This document shows, one piece after another, positions 33,174 through 44,400 of a DNA stretch of 64,000 bases. The stretch spans positions 39,236,204 through 39,300,203 of the forward strand of contig CM070554.1 in the NCBI GenBank assembly GCA_036346405.1. Direction: 5' to 3'. Below the pieces are notes generated by a model that was not told where the DNA came from, searched no databases, and was given only the letters and a program-made list of their open reading frames with translations. The position numbers were made by a program, and so were the translations under genes. Source of the DNA: Phyllostachys edulis. Taxonomy: Eukaryota > Streptophyta > Magnoliopsida > Poales > Poaceae. Positions within the stretch are counted from its first letter, which is position 1; every line of letters starts with the position of its first letter.

Positions 33174-35844
33174 ATGATGATGTCGTCGCCGGCCTCCACC
33201 CACCTTCTCCCTTCTGCCGCCGCGGTATCCCTCCTCCCTCGCCGTGCCTCCGTTCTGCAGCTCTCCTGCGCTGCCGGCGGATCCGTGGCCAGGAGGAGGA
33301 GAAGCGGCCGCCTAGAGGTGGTGCGCGCGGCCAGCGCGGAGGTGGCCGCACCCGCCGCTGGCGCCGCCTCCTATACCACCGAATCCCTCATCCTCTACTT
33401 CAAGGCGGAGGGCATCATGGAGGACAGGGCCATTCCCAAGATCACCCAGGCTCTCGAGGTTCGCTACTTCATTTCATGCCACCTGTCTGCATACTCCTAC
33501 CATTTACTTTTTTTTTCTTTCAAATTCGAATGGAAAATCAATTGAGGGAGAAACAATCAAATGTGTGTGGTTGTATTGTAGGCGGTGGAAGGGGTCAGCG
33601 ACCTGGAGGTGCTCATCGAAGAAGGCATCGGGAGTGTTGTTGTAAGTCAACATTGATTGTTTTCCCCCCTCTACTTTTAAGTTTCTTTCTACCACCTGAT
33701 TTACACTCCTCAACTGCTCCTACTTGTTAGTGTGCACGTATGTATACATTTGTTTTGCGTTGCACATCTGTATGCGGTCACAAGCTCAAACTACTATCGC
33801 AATTTCGAAAACCTTGATGCACCTATGACATGTGGAGGTATGGTTTCATATAGTGATGAAACCCGCCGCCCCCGCTGGAAACTGGACTATCATCTGGCAG
33901 TAGAAGAACAATTCAACTTGAAAGCAGAGAGGGCATCGTGGTCGGATGGTTGTCTCGTAGTTGTAGCCCCAGAATGAATTTTGTTATTAAAGATTGTATC
34001 TGTAAAATTTCAATGAACACTGAAAGCAATGAAGCCTGCTATATAATCGTGAGATCAGGAGACTAGGAGGAGTATAAATTTATACACAACATTATAGAAT
34101 AATAATTATTACAGCACCCTAGAAACAAAATGCTGTTGTTACTTACAATGTGGTAAGGAGAATTTGCAGTGGTTCCATGCTCAAGACGACATGAAGAAAA
34201 TACAGAAAAATAATTATCACGCATTTTTTACCACGCTGTACACCAATGTGCAGGGATTATTTGATTTTTTAAGCACCTTTGTTAAAAACCTATGCAGGGG
34301 CGGATCTAACATGCAAGTATTGGGGTCATGTGTTCCTAATGACTTCTTGCTAATCCTAATATAAATTATCTTTAGAGATAACAAATGGCACTTGTAAACA
34401 AGCAATGATAGCATTATGGTTAGAACATAGAAGAGTGACCCAGTGATATTTTTTTCCTGGATCCTCCCCTGGACCTATTTGTTGTTTAACTTGGGCATTT
34501 GCAAGAAGCAAATATTTTCATGTTAGGCACATATCTAGTTAAAACCATCATTTTGGTGAAAATTTGAAACCCATTTCCCAGATTGTTGGAATCTTGTAAT
34601 TTTTCATGTTGATTTGTTGGTGAACTTTTAGTTTTTACCAAAGATTTGTCCTTTCAAGTTTTCCCAAACTATCAAACCACTGGTTTTCATAGAGTGCTAT
34701 AGGAGGACATATCTAGTGCGTCCTAACTTTTGGTGCACCTCATACATCCTTTTCGAAACACGATGCAGATGGCCATGAGAAATTCTGGAAAATTTTGACA
34801 ACATTGACACAAAATTAATCTATGGTGCCGCAAAATTTCTATTCACTGAAATCTAGATACGCCCTCATTGCTATAGAAACTGCATGCTTTACTTAAGGTT
34901 GGGTGAAACATCTATAACCTAACATAAACTGGATTTCTTTATTAAGCCACAGAACATGATAGAAAAAAATTAATGTACCAGCCAGACACAATCAAATCAA
35001 CAATTTCATAGAAATTTTAAGACATCTGACCATCTATTGAGATCATCTTCAAGAAACCCAATCATCCGAAGAAATCTCTTTGTGGCAGCACTGATACAAG
35101 CAACATCTGAAACTTGCTATTTTCTTGAAGATTGAAAAAGGGATATATCACAGTGGAAGTTAACCACCAAGTAAAATTGTGAAGGGTGGCTGATTTTTTG
35201 ACCTAATTATCATTAGTGATTAAGAGTTTAAGACATCAGCAGTTCAGAAATTTCGCGACCTAAGCCAAGAGACCTGAGCTGGCCAGTTCTGGTTCCGGGC
35301 TCTTTACCTGTTGCCATCTGCCCCTTTTTATTTTTGTATTTGTTCTCAGACTATTGTGTTTCATTTGTATGGCATAAGCATAGACATCAATATTCCATGA
35401 TTACCAGTACGGTAACTGCAAGTAAATTGATATACCACAAACTAGTCCAGTATACATAGTCAAGTCTGAACTCTAAAAATAATACGGACTCGGCACTGCC
35501 CTGCAATCTCTTCTGTGAATAATTCATTCCATTTCCAGCCTCATGAGTCATGATGACAATTAAAGCGAATTTGATTTTAATTGCTATGTTCTGTTTGTGT
35601 AATTTTCTTTCTTAATGTGAGGTGATACTGATATTGCTGATGTATGCTTTTGCTTCTGCGACTGCAGTTAACAAAGGAGACAACAGTGCAAGCTACCGGG
35701 GTGGCCTCAAGCCTGGTGGAAGCCATCCAGGGAACTGGTTTCAAACTGCAAACACTCAGCCTCAGCTTCGAGGATTTCGATGAGGAGGATGCCAACACGG
35801 CCCCAGCAGAAGGAGCAGGAGCTGATGACCAAGCCAGTGAATGA
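33174..35844 (+). CDS. Predicted plastid HMA-like domain protein, three exons
   Basis: Exons 33174-33458, 33582-33641 and 35668-35844 join in phase 0 with GT/AG borders (GAG|GTTCGC, TTGTAG|GCGG, GTT|GTAAGT, CTGCAG|TTAAC) to give 173 residues. Residues 1-~52 are Ser/Ala/Arg-rich with RRRR and a VVRA|AS-like site, typical of a chloroplast transit peptide. Residues ~68-150 fit a beta-alpha-beta-beta-alpha-beta pattern: SLILYFKAEG, IPKITQALEAVEGV, SDLEVLIEEG, GSVVLTKETT, VASSLVEAIQGTGF, KLQTLSLSF. This is like the heavy-metal-associated (HMA) fold, but the loop reads GIMEDRA in place of the metal-binding MxCxxC, so metal binding is unlikely. The tail is acidic (FEDFDEEDAN). The start is the first of three consecutive ATGs. 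The upstream transposon ends 182 bp before it. Function unknown; probably expressed and conserved in grasses, but no homology search could be run. Confidence 0.85.
33732..33977 (+). other. Unexplained intronic ORF in intron 2
   Basis: The frame from 33790 to the stop at 33977 reads like real protein: LDAPMTCGGMVSYSDETRRP, a Trp-containing stretch, then SDGCLVVVAPE. Codon use is mixed, and it is followed by A/T-rich sequence with AATAAA-like variants (ATTAAAG near 33986). It could be an alternative terminal exon of the surrounding gene or a captured fragment of another gene. An AG acceptor near 33782-33785 (CACAAG) would be possible. I recognise no family. Confidence 0.3.
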
Positions 35845-35969
35845 GCTAGTTTGTGCCTGCTGTGCGGATGCGCTAAATGCACATAAGTTGCTCTTATTAT
35901 TGGCGTTCGTTCCTTCCTTCAACATTTTTGTTTAGTTATTGTACACCTTCCCCTTGTAATTTTTCAAGC

Positions 35970-37040
35970 AGCGCTTACGTTTTAGCATGCGGTCGAGAAA
36001 GGAAGAAATGATTTTTGACTTATGTACTCTGATTCAAAAGGTGTTATCAAACTTTTGTGTATGCAAGGTCAATCTTCGAGTTTGAGCTAACTTAGCTAAG
36101 CCTGTGTACCATAATATGAGTTCTGGCAACCAAAGAAGCTACAAAGGTTTCTGGCAATCAAAGAAGCTACAAAGGTAGCCATTGGCGAAAAGTTCAAACA
36201 TGGTAGACTTTGCACCATCTTAATAGCACAAGTTATGTACCGTCTTATTTGCACCATCTTAATAGCACAAGTTATGTACCGTCTTAGTAGTGTTGTATAA
36301 TCATCGGTTTTAGCAAATATTCAGAATTAATTCCAACATAAATTAAGATAATTAAAGTATACTTCTAGCAGCATATAATTGACAAGAATAACGTAACAGC
36401 ATGTAATATTTTCATATCAATTAAACATGATAATATGCTTAAAAGATATGACTTGATAACAAGTAAAATTAGTATAATGCTCAGATTTAAATATTTGGTT
36501 ATTGCTCTCAGATGCCAGGCTGCACAAGACAAGACATTGGTCTCCTCGTCACTATTGTCTATACTCATCACAAATTGAACATAACAACCAAAAATCAGAC
36601 TTTGAGCTCAAAAGGCTACTTTACTAATATGTTAAGAATTATCTCAAAACAGCAAGTTATATTTTTAGCCAACTGAGAATCAAATTTGTAAACAGTGCAA
36701 GGGATCACAGAATCAACACTAGTATTTCAGCCGATAGAGATGAAAAAGACTAACAGAGCTAAAGGATCGCAAGATGCAGCTTATGAGACTGTCATCTAAC
36801 AGAGGACCAACAAAGTCACACAACACAAATTAATTTAGTCCAGTAAGCTCAAAGCAACTGAACAACTGAAAATAACAGAGCCTGACAGAATGAGATGAAG
36901 TGACAACAGTAAGCAAAGCAATAACCTCAAGTTTGATATAGTTTATCAAAATGACTATTATTCTCATCGAACATTTCACATGCCCCCACAATTACCATGC
37001 AAATTCACTATGTGCTAGATATGAACAAGAAAGTAATCTG
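35970..37040. other. A/T-rich intergenic sequence
   Basis: Downstream of the HMA-like gene; the mRNA 3' end probably lies around 35930-36050. No further gene seen on either strand. Two short tandem duplications occur at 36121-36286. Confidence 0.45.
36121..36286 (+). repeat. Two adjacent short tandem duplications
   Basis: A 28-bp unit starting 'ttctggcaa.caaagaagc' is present twice (36121-36148, 36149-36176; one mismatch). A 39-bp unit starting 'tttgcaccatcttaatagc' is present twice without mismatch (36209-36247, 36248-36286). Confidence 0.95.
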
Positions 37041-37790
37041 AAATACTCTACCACAGCAGAATCTGCAAAGTAAAGCGAAAAGAAAAACAACGATACTCAC
37101 GATGCGGATGGCACTCAAAGCCACCGAGTAGTAAACTGGGCAAGGCACGCCGAAGGCGCTGACTCAGAAAACCCATCGCCCCGTTGTACCACGTTTGAAC
37201 GGATGAGCTCGTCGGAGATACAATGCCAATTCGCAATTCGGGACACACCGAATTGCAAAGTCAAGGTACAGAGAAATTCCACACAAGAGTCAACCACATT
37301 GCACCAGCCAAATGCACCTACGGAGCACCAAGCACGAAGAAACTGAAGCCCTTCTCTCCCACCAAGATCAAGCCAAGGCCGGCCGGTTCCCACCTCCAAT
37401 CAACGCAAATTGAAGCCTTCACCGCACCTCAACAGAGAAGAGGAAGCAAGAGGGGAAACTGAGATGCGCAAGGAGGAGGGGAAGCCACCTCACCGTCGAC
37501 GGCATCGGGTCCAACTTCAGTGGTGCAGCGGCTCTCAAAGCCCTAACCAAACCAAAGCCAAATCAAGGAAGAAGAAGAATCAAAAGAGGGGGAAAACTTA
37601 CTGTATTTCAAGTCAGGAAAGAAGGAGAAGAAGGCAGCCTTAAGAAGAGGAGAGCCGAAGCCTTCTGCGCCGCCGCTCGCCCGAGAGCCCCCACGCCGCA
37701 CGTGCGAGAGGATAGGGCTAGAGACTGAGCCTCTAGCATTATCTCTTCCTCTTCTCTCACTGACAGGTGGGCCTGCCATTTCTTTTCTTT
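37040..37790 (-). other. Possible 5' region of an unidentified minus-strand gene
   Basis: Read on the minus strand from ~37790, the sequence has leader-like composition (CT-rich, 'ctctcgcacgtgcgg') and several good donor sites: ACA|GTAAGT at ~37607, GACG|GTGAGG at ~37495 and ATC|GTGAGT at ~37099. Minus-strand frames here (37048-37399, 37543-37779) are short and match no domain I know. A/T-rich intron-like sequence follows to the left. It could be noncoding first exons whose coding part was lost or lies elsewhere. Weak call. Confidence 0.25.
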
Positions 37791-38445
37791 TCTATTTTCT
37801 TCTAATCTCTAATTGAGAAATTACTAAAATGGTCCTCAAATTACAACAAATAGCAACCTTTGCACCCCACAATTTCACAAGTGACAACATCACCTGTCTT
37901 GTTTTTATGATGACTTCAATTGTCAGGCCAAGCACACGGGAGACTAGCGTCTACCTCGTGCCAGAGACTTTTATGTCTTGCATTCCAGGACTGCAGTGGC
38001 CTGATATTTACCAATTTCTTTTAATAAAATGGGCAAAAATTGAAACATGCTACTCTGAGAAATGCGGCAATTTGGAGAATGCTATTCCAAATGATGGAAT
38101 TTGTAAAATGAATTTTCTCCAATAAAATGGTCTACCTCGTACCATTCTTGCAAGTATACCAACTATTTATTTCAGTTAATTTGAAAAAGAGAGACTGTCA
38201 TGTGCAGTCATATTTTATCACTAAGGGAAAGTAAATAACTCAAAAAATCCATTTATGCTATGGTCAATCAATCAAATCAAATGATTTAATATTTTCACTA
38301 GATATGTTGCCTGCTATTTGCTTCTGTCAACTTGAAGAAATGTCTTCTTAATAAAAGCTAGAGGAAACGGAAGTTGTCAACTTCTGTTTTCAGGGAACAA
38401 AGTTGTCAACATGATACCAACTATGTGTCAAAAGGTCCTTCCGAG
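37791..38445. other. Spacer, no gene seen
   Basis: A plus-strand frame at 37829-38125 (98 aa) is open but has no recognisable motif. The rest is A/T-rich. Confidence 0.35.
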
Positions 38446-39822
38446 TAGAGGTGGCCAAATAGGCTGCTAGGCCGGTGGCACAGCACGGCCCGATAATGGT
38501 CATGCTGTGCTTTGGTCGTGACCGCGTCCTAGCAACACAGCCCGTTTAGCCCATTAGGCACGGCACGACCCAGCCCAGTATGACTTGATTAAGCTCGTTA
38601 GGCACGGATGGCTCATTAGACCCGTTAGACACGGTAAATATCATATTTTTGAATTCTTTAGCTGTTTTTAGTCATCGGGGAGCTTTAAAAATACAAAAAA
38701 AATCTCTTTTTTTTATTTATAAATAGGTAGCATACTCCCCTCGTTCAGCCACCATCCGATATTCACTCTCTTCTTTGAATTCTGTTGTGAAAATTTAGAC
38801 CCCTTTGCGATAATTTGGCAAAATTTGAAATATTTTTGTGAAATATTCGAAATTTTGAAATCCACCTGCAGTCAGAAAAAGAGGTAGAATAATGATTTTT
38901 GTATATTTTTGTTGTTCTTATTTGTTATACTAAGGTGAAATAAATAATAGTGTCATTTTCGATATGCAATTTTTGTGGTGGAAGAATTGGATAATCTTGC
39001 TATTGGTGATTTCGAAATTTCATCGGAGGATATTGCATCCCTCGAGAATGTTGCACTCCCAACTCTAATGGAAGAGCAAGCAATACCATCATCAAGGTTT
39101 ATGAGGGCCTCTGCTTCTACAAGCACTAGAGCAAAGATATCTAGATTGAGTACATCAGGAGTCTAGGAAGATTTGGACAAGAAATCCAAGCAATGCGAAA
39201 AATAGAGTTCAAGTATGATATGCCGTTTGTAAAATTTATCATCATGAATTGTCTGCGAAGTCTTCTGGTGGAACGGGACACTTGATTAGACATGCTGCAA
39301 GATGTAAAGCAAAACAAGGATTGATCATGAGACAGATGCAACTACAGTACAATCTCGACCATACGGTACGTAGCTGGAATTATAGTCCTGAGGTAGCTCG
39401 TCAATCTCTTTGTCATTTAATTGCTACACAAGATCTACCTTTAAACTTTGGTGAGTTTAAATTGTTTGAAAATTACATTAGGATTGCTCATAATCCTAGA
39501 TTTTCTACCGTTTAATGAAAGACAACAACCGAAGATCTAGTTAAATACTATAATGAATGTCGTGCTAAATTAAAAAGAGCTCTTTAGTACCTATACATTT
39601 TTGGTGGCTTTGACCACAGACATATGGAGTGGTTGGGCTAAGGAGGATTATCTTAGTGTATATGTTCATAATGTTAACGACAACTGGGAATGTGGGGACC
39701 CCAAAATTGATCCCGTTTCAAGTCAAGTGATTGCATTGGAGACACAACTCTTAGTAAGAAATGAAATTGATTTCAAGTACCCGGATATGCGTCTCATGTT
39801 AGCTCCCAAGATCAACTGCTAA
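38446..39822 (+). pseudogene. hAT transposon fragment with BED zinc finger and transposase piece
   Basis: It starts TAGAGGTGGCCAAATAGG, a terminus common in plant hAT elements, followed by GC-rich 'ggcacggc' repeats (38470-38640) typical of their subterminal DNA. After ~350 bp a broken ORF begins: MVEELDNLAIGDFEISSEDI (38975 on), then a BED-finger remnant with 'SAKSSGGTGHLIRHAARCK' (39255-39311). Then comes 'YIRIAHNPRF' and, across a stop, 'VALTTDIWSGWAKEDYLSVY' (39604-39663), the conserved start of the hAT catalytic core (D of DIW). The DDE remainder, the dimerisation region and the right terminus are missing. The first Cys of the BED finger reads Tyr. At least two frameshifts; not functional. 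Confidence 0.75.
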
Positions 39823-39825
39823 TAT

Positions 39826-40112
39826 CACTACTACAGAAAATGTCTTCACAAACGGTTCAAAAACATCATCACAGACGGTTTCATGAGTCATCTGAGTTTA
39901 TGGGTCAGTGATGACATAAGGTCATCACAAACAATTTTCGAACCGTCTATGACGCATACTATCATAGACGGTTATTAATTCAGAAACCGTCTGTGATGGT
40001 TGACTATCACAGACGGTTGGTAGATGGAACCGTCTGTGATAGTTGACTATCACAGACGGTTTGTAGATGGAACTGTCTATGATGACTCTTCTCTATAAAG
40101 TCCCAAGTAGTG
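39826..40112. mobile_element. Miniature CACTA element of the 17.2-kb family
   Basis: The left end CACTACTACAGAAAATG and right end (inverted CACTACTTGGG) enclose ~287 bp filled with the same 'tcacagacggtt' hairpin units as 17178-18565. The flanking triplets differ (TAT and GCT), so a target-site duplication is not supported and the right end may be misplaced or the element may have been rearranged. Confidence 0.6.
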
Positions 40113-40126
40113 GCTAAACTGGCTTC

Positions 40127-40185
40127 ATATATATATATATAGACACACACACACACGCACATATATATATATTACATATATATTG
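40127..40185. repeat. (TA)n-(CA)n-(TA)n microsatellite
   Basis: Compound dinucleotide repeat directly after the miniature CACTA element. Confidence 0.95.
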
Positions 40186-41483
40186 TTCTTAGTCCCCCAG
40201 CCACTTTCGGGGGTCATCCACGCAGCATGAGGGAGGAAGAGACAACAACCAATGGGCAACTTCAGCGAGACTGCAAGTTCAAAAAACATGGCTGTCAAAT
40301 GAGCACGTGGACATCCAATTACTTGGATATCGTCGATAGGTAATTGGACGTTGCTATATTTAGAAAATGGCATGGACGCACAGGTGCTCCGATTGGGAAG
40401 TAGCATCATGTATCAGCAACCAACCATAGAACAACCAACCAGTTAAAACATAAAGAACCCAATGCCCAACATGTCCATAATAACCACAAAAACCAGATTC
40501 AATGATTTGATTATAATCCTCAAGTTTTAACCAGATTCAATTCATTTCGGCTGATGGAATACCTCCATCAACCACTTTCGACCACATCTACTAGCGTGAC
40601 TAAGCATTGTTCTAAAAATCATCAAACACCCCATATAACATATAACCGTAAGTATTAATGGAAACCGGATAATCAATTTTCAAAGGAAAGGGAATACAGC
40701 AAGTAGGACATAGCTAAATCTACCCATTTGACATATGAGTATTTGAATTTAAAGCAATGCATAGAATACTTAAAATCATAATAAATAGTTTCAAAATTAA
40801 TAGGAGCAATATGACCAAAAGGAGGGGACTACTTGCCTTTGTTGTCACCATGCTTAAATACCCTTAGATGGAACTCACAATACGTGGGAATCGTCAAAAA
40901 CCTAACAAAAAGACAATATTGCAATAAATTCCAAATAAAGACGAAAATATCAAATCATTCAAAATTGCATGAAATTCACACAATAGATAGAGTAATATTT
41001 TAGGTGAAATTTTTAGTTCAAATGGAGTTCATATGAATTTTCTATACATTTTACAAAGTTAAAGTCATTAATGTACAAATAAAACAATAATAAAAAATTT
41101 CTATAGCGAAACATGTCTCAAACTTATTCAAAGTTTATGTAAAGTAATAAATAAAACTAACAAAATTAATTTCACTCAATTTGGAGTTATATTGAAATAT
41201 TTATGAATTTTTTAACTTAATTCAATTTCTAATGTAAAAGCAATTCATTAAAGACATTAACTTATCTTCCTAATTCTTATGGAACATAAACATACTTAAA
41301 ACCTAGTCCATTTAAAAGTACATTAAAAATGAAAACTAACAAAATTGGTTTCATTCAATTTGTTTTTAAATTAAATTAGTTATGAATTTTTCAAGTTATT
41401 TGAATTTTCAGAGCAACTTTAAATCGTTTCGGAATTTCTAAATGAATTAAATACATTTTCACTCACCCTCAGTTAGCCAAAGG
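40186..41483. other. A/T-rich sequence, left flank of solo LTR
   Basis: No gene seen. Runs such as 'aaaactaacaaaattggtttcattcaattt' recur in variants (41150-41180, 41320-41360), as in A/T-rich parts of gypsy LTRs. It is continuous with 46336 onward if the solo LTR is removed. Confidence 0.35.
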
Positions 41484-41488
41484 GAATG

Positions 41489-44400
41489 TGTAAGGACCCT
41501 CAAATATTGGAATGTGCCGAATTAAAATTATACTGGTAGCATAATTCTTAATTAAGGAACAGTTCAATTCCCTCATTAAAAATCATACTAGAAGCATAAT
41601 AATAACAAGTAACAATTCCAATATGCAGGTTCCCAGATATATGATTCACAATAGTTCCTAGGATGTAAGACTATTGCACATATATCCTTAAACAATATTG
41701 CATCATACATACAAGGCATTCACTTACATAATTATACATAGTATGTTACAATTCGGTTTGGAAATCTACAACACCAAGTGACCTTAGGCCACACAAAAGT
41801 TAGCAGCGGAAACCCAAAATAAATAGCAAAAGACCACCAATGGCCCCATCACCCGCAGGCTATTGCGTGGAGACTAGAACTAGCTTCAATCGTTAGCGTC
41901 ACCCGGATTGGCGCTAACGGGCATCTCATACAGATAACCATCCTCACCTGCAACAAGAGGTCATAGCCCCTGAGTACGGAAGGTACTCAGCAAGACTTAC
42001 ATAAACTAATAAAAGAAAGTGTTTGACAGAACCTATACAAAGGATTAGAATTGGTACATGCATAAGGTAAACAAGAGGAAGGTTGTAATGGTTAAATTTT
42101 TTTTGCGTAAAGCGATACATCTTAACCTACAATTGCTAAATTTTTACAAAGCAATTTAATAAATCAATTTGGACTAAAAAAATAAGTAAATGAGAACATA
42201 ATTGTAAATAACAATCAACAACAAGGTGGCTGTACACCACTATCACCATAACCATTCAGCCGAAAGAGAATGCATGATTAGACCCTCATGCCGACAGTTC
42301 CCACAATAAAGTTTTATTTCAAAGTCTATACAGGTGACATCAACTCAAGCGTTGTCCATAACCGTGGACACTACTATTCAATAGTTTTAACCTGCAGGGT
42401 GTACATCTTTACCCACATGACTTAGTTAGCCCGTAGCCCTAGCATAATAGCACACCGCCTTTGGTATGCTTGGTAAGTAAACTAAGATTTGGTATTTTTC
42501 AACAAGTTGACACTATTGAGTTGAATTACCCATGTGTATCTGATCCCGCTTAAATCAAGTTTCTGATAGAACTTGTTAACCGGGGTACACATGTTACGTT
42601 GAGAACACCGATTCAACTATAACAAAATAAAATTGTACTCACCCGTACATATAAGATTGAAATCGGGCTCTATGAACACGTAACCTTTACAAATGCCCTC
42701 GCCCTAAGAACATATGATACGGATCGAAATCCTACACATATGCACTTATCCAATTTTTTCAACTCAATAACACCAACCCTTTACTTAACCAAACAAATAC
42801 CATACACCGCGTGTGGAAGTACGTTGGGGCTTGAATTGGGCCGTCAAAGTTCAGTCCTTAATCAACCCAAACAAGACATCCACATTTCCCATTTCTCGTG
42901 CACAAAGGCACCATCACTAGCATCCACTTGTCCAGATTTAAAATTCAGTTTATTAAACAAGATTTATATTCATTTCTGATTTAAATAAACTAAATAAAGA
43001 ATCAAAATAAATGAAATTCATTTGTTGTTCCCATGTTTGACAAGATAAGCTTGCCAAACACTATCGTTCTATGGACTGCATGGCTAAGCAGATTTTTAAA
43101 CTAAATACTGTAATACAAAACACTACCTTACGTTGAGTGTATGATCAAATTTAAGGTAAGCCACAAGTTCAGGTTGTAACTACCTAAGGACACATCACAA
43201 ATATTTTTTTAGAAAATTGCATGCAACAGTATCACTGTGTTTTGTAAATCTACAGTTCAAAAGATTGGGATCAACATGGTGCAGAGAGGATGCTTGTCTT
43301 GATAATAATAGATAACCTCTTGTTCAGGTTCTTGTTGCTCAATAGTAGATTCGACAATTTCAGAAGAACCAGAATCTAAAATCATAAAAATCCAATAAAC
43401 ACAAGAACTGACAGAGAACAAACTATTGAAAAAGAATGCATGATCAAGATGGTAATGCATGGTTAACAATATGCTTAAGCTATATCTAACTCCATAAGGA
43501 TAATAACCCATATTTACCATTTAAAGACACTAATTATTAGATTAAAATTAAATTTAGGGCTACAGTTACAGATTTTTGGAAAACTGAAAACCTAGACAGA
43601 GTACAAAATGGAGTTTGTTGATTTAATAAATGTTGAACAGGATGTCATTTTTGGTTTAAGCTGCAGCTATAATAACAAAACTAAAAGTTTATAATTACCT
43701 AACCCTTAGTTAACATTAATTATCAGAATAAGATTTCAATCCAAAACTATAGTTTTCAGATTTTTGAAACTGAAAGTATGACAGAGCATAAAGAATGGTC
43801 TGGTGACCTAAACCTATATTAAGTAAATTGTTTTGATTAGACTAAAAGTATTCAAAACTGCTCGTGACTTAACTTATCATTTAATGACACCAAGGACAAA
43901 AGTGAAAGATTAGGGGAGTTGTTGTGCATGTTGTCATTGTTCAACAACAAAAACAAAGAAAGAACTTTTCTGATTTCGGTTGACTTGGAAAAATACACAA
44001 AACAAGGACTTTAAATTGGAGTTGGAGCTATCTGGAGAGTAAGTAATATCCCAAACCATCATTGCTAACCCTAATTGTCCAGTTCACAGAAAGAAAAGAA
44101 AGATTAATCTTTTGTCGGTTTTGACCGACAATAACCAACAGAGAGAGGGTTTGTATCAATAAATGAATTGGTGACCTTAAGAATCAAAAGAAGGTCTACT
44201 TATGATACTAGGGTTTATCTAGGACCTAAATAAGTTGATAAGCTAGCAAGACAAACCCTAGTTCTTGAAAACGATATGAAAGACCGAAAAGTTATAAAAA
44301 CAACTTTTCAGTTTTAAAGAAGTTTTGAGTATCCATGTACAAGTAGATAGCTCAAGTGAACTATTGAAGTCCTTAGGGTACTCAAGGTGACAAGAAACAA

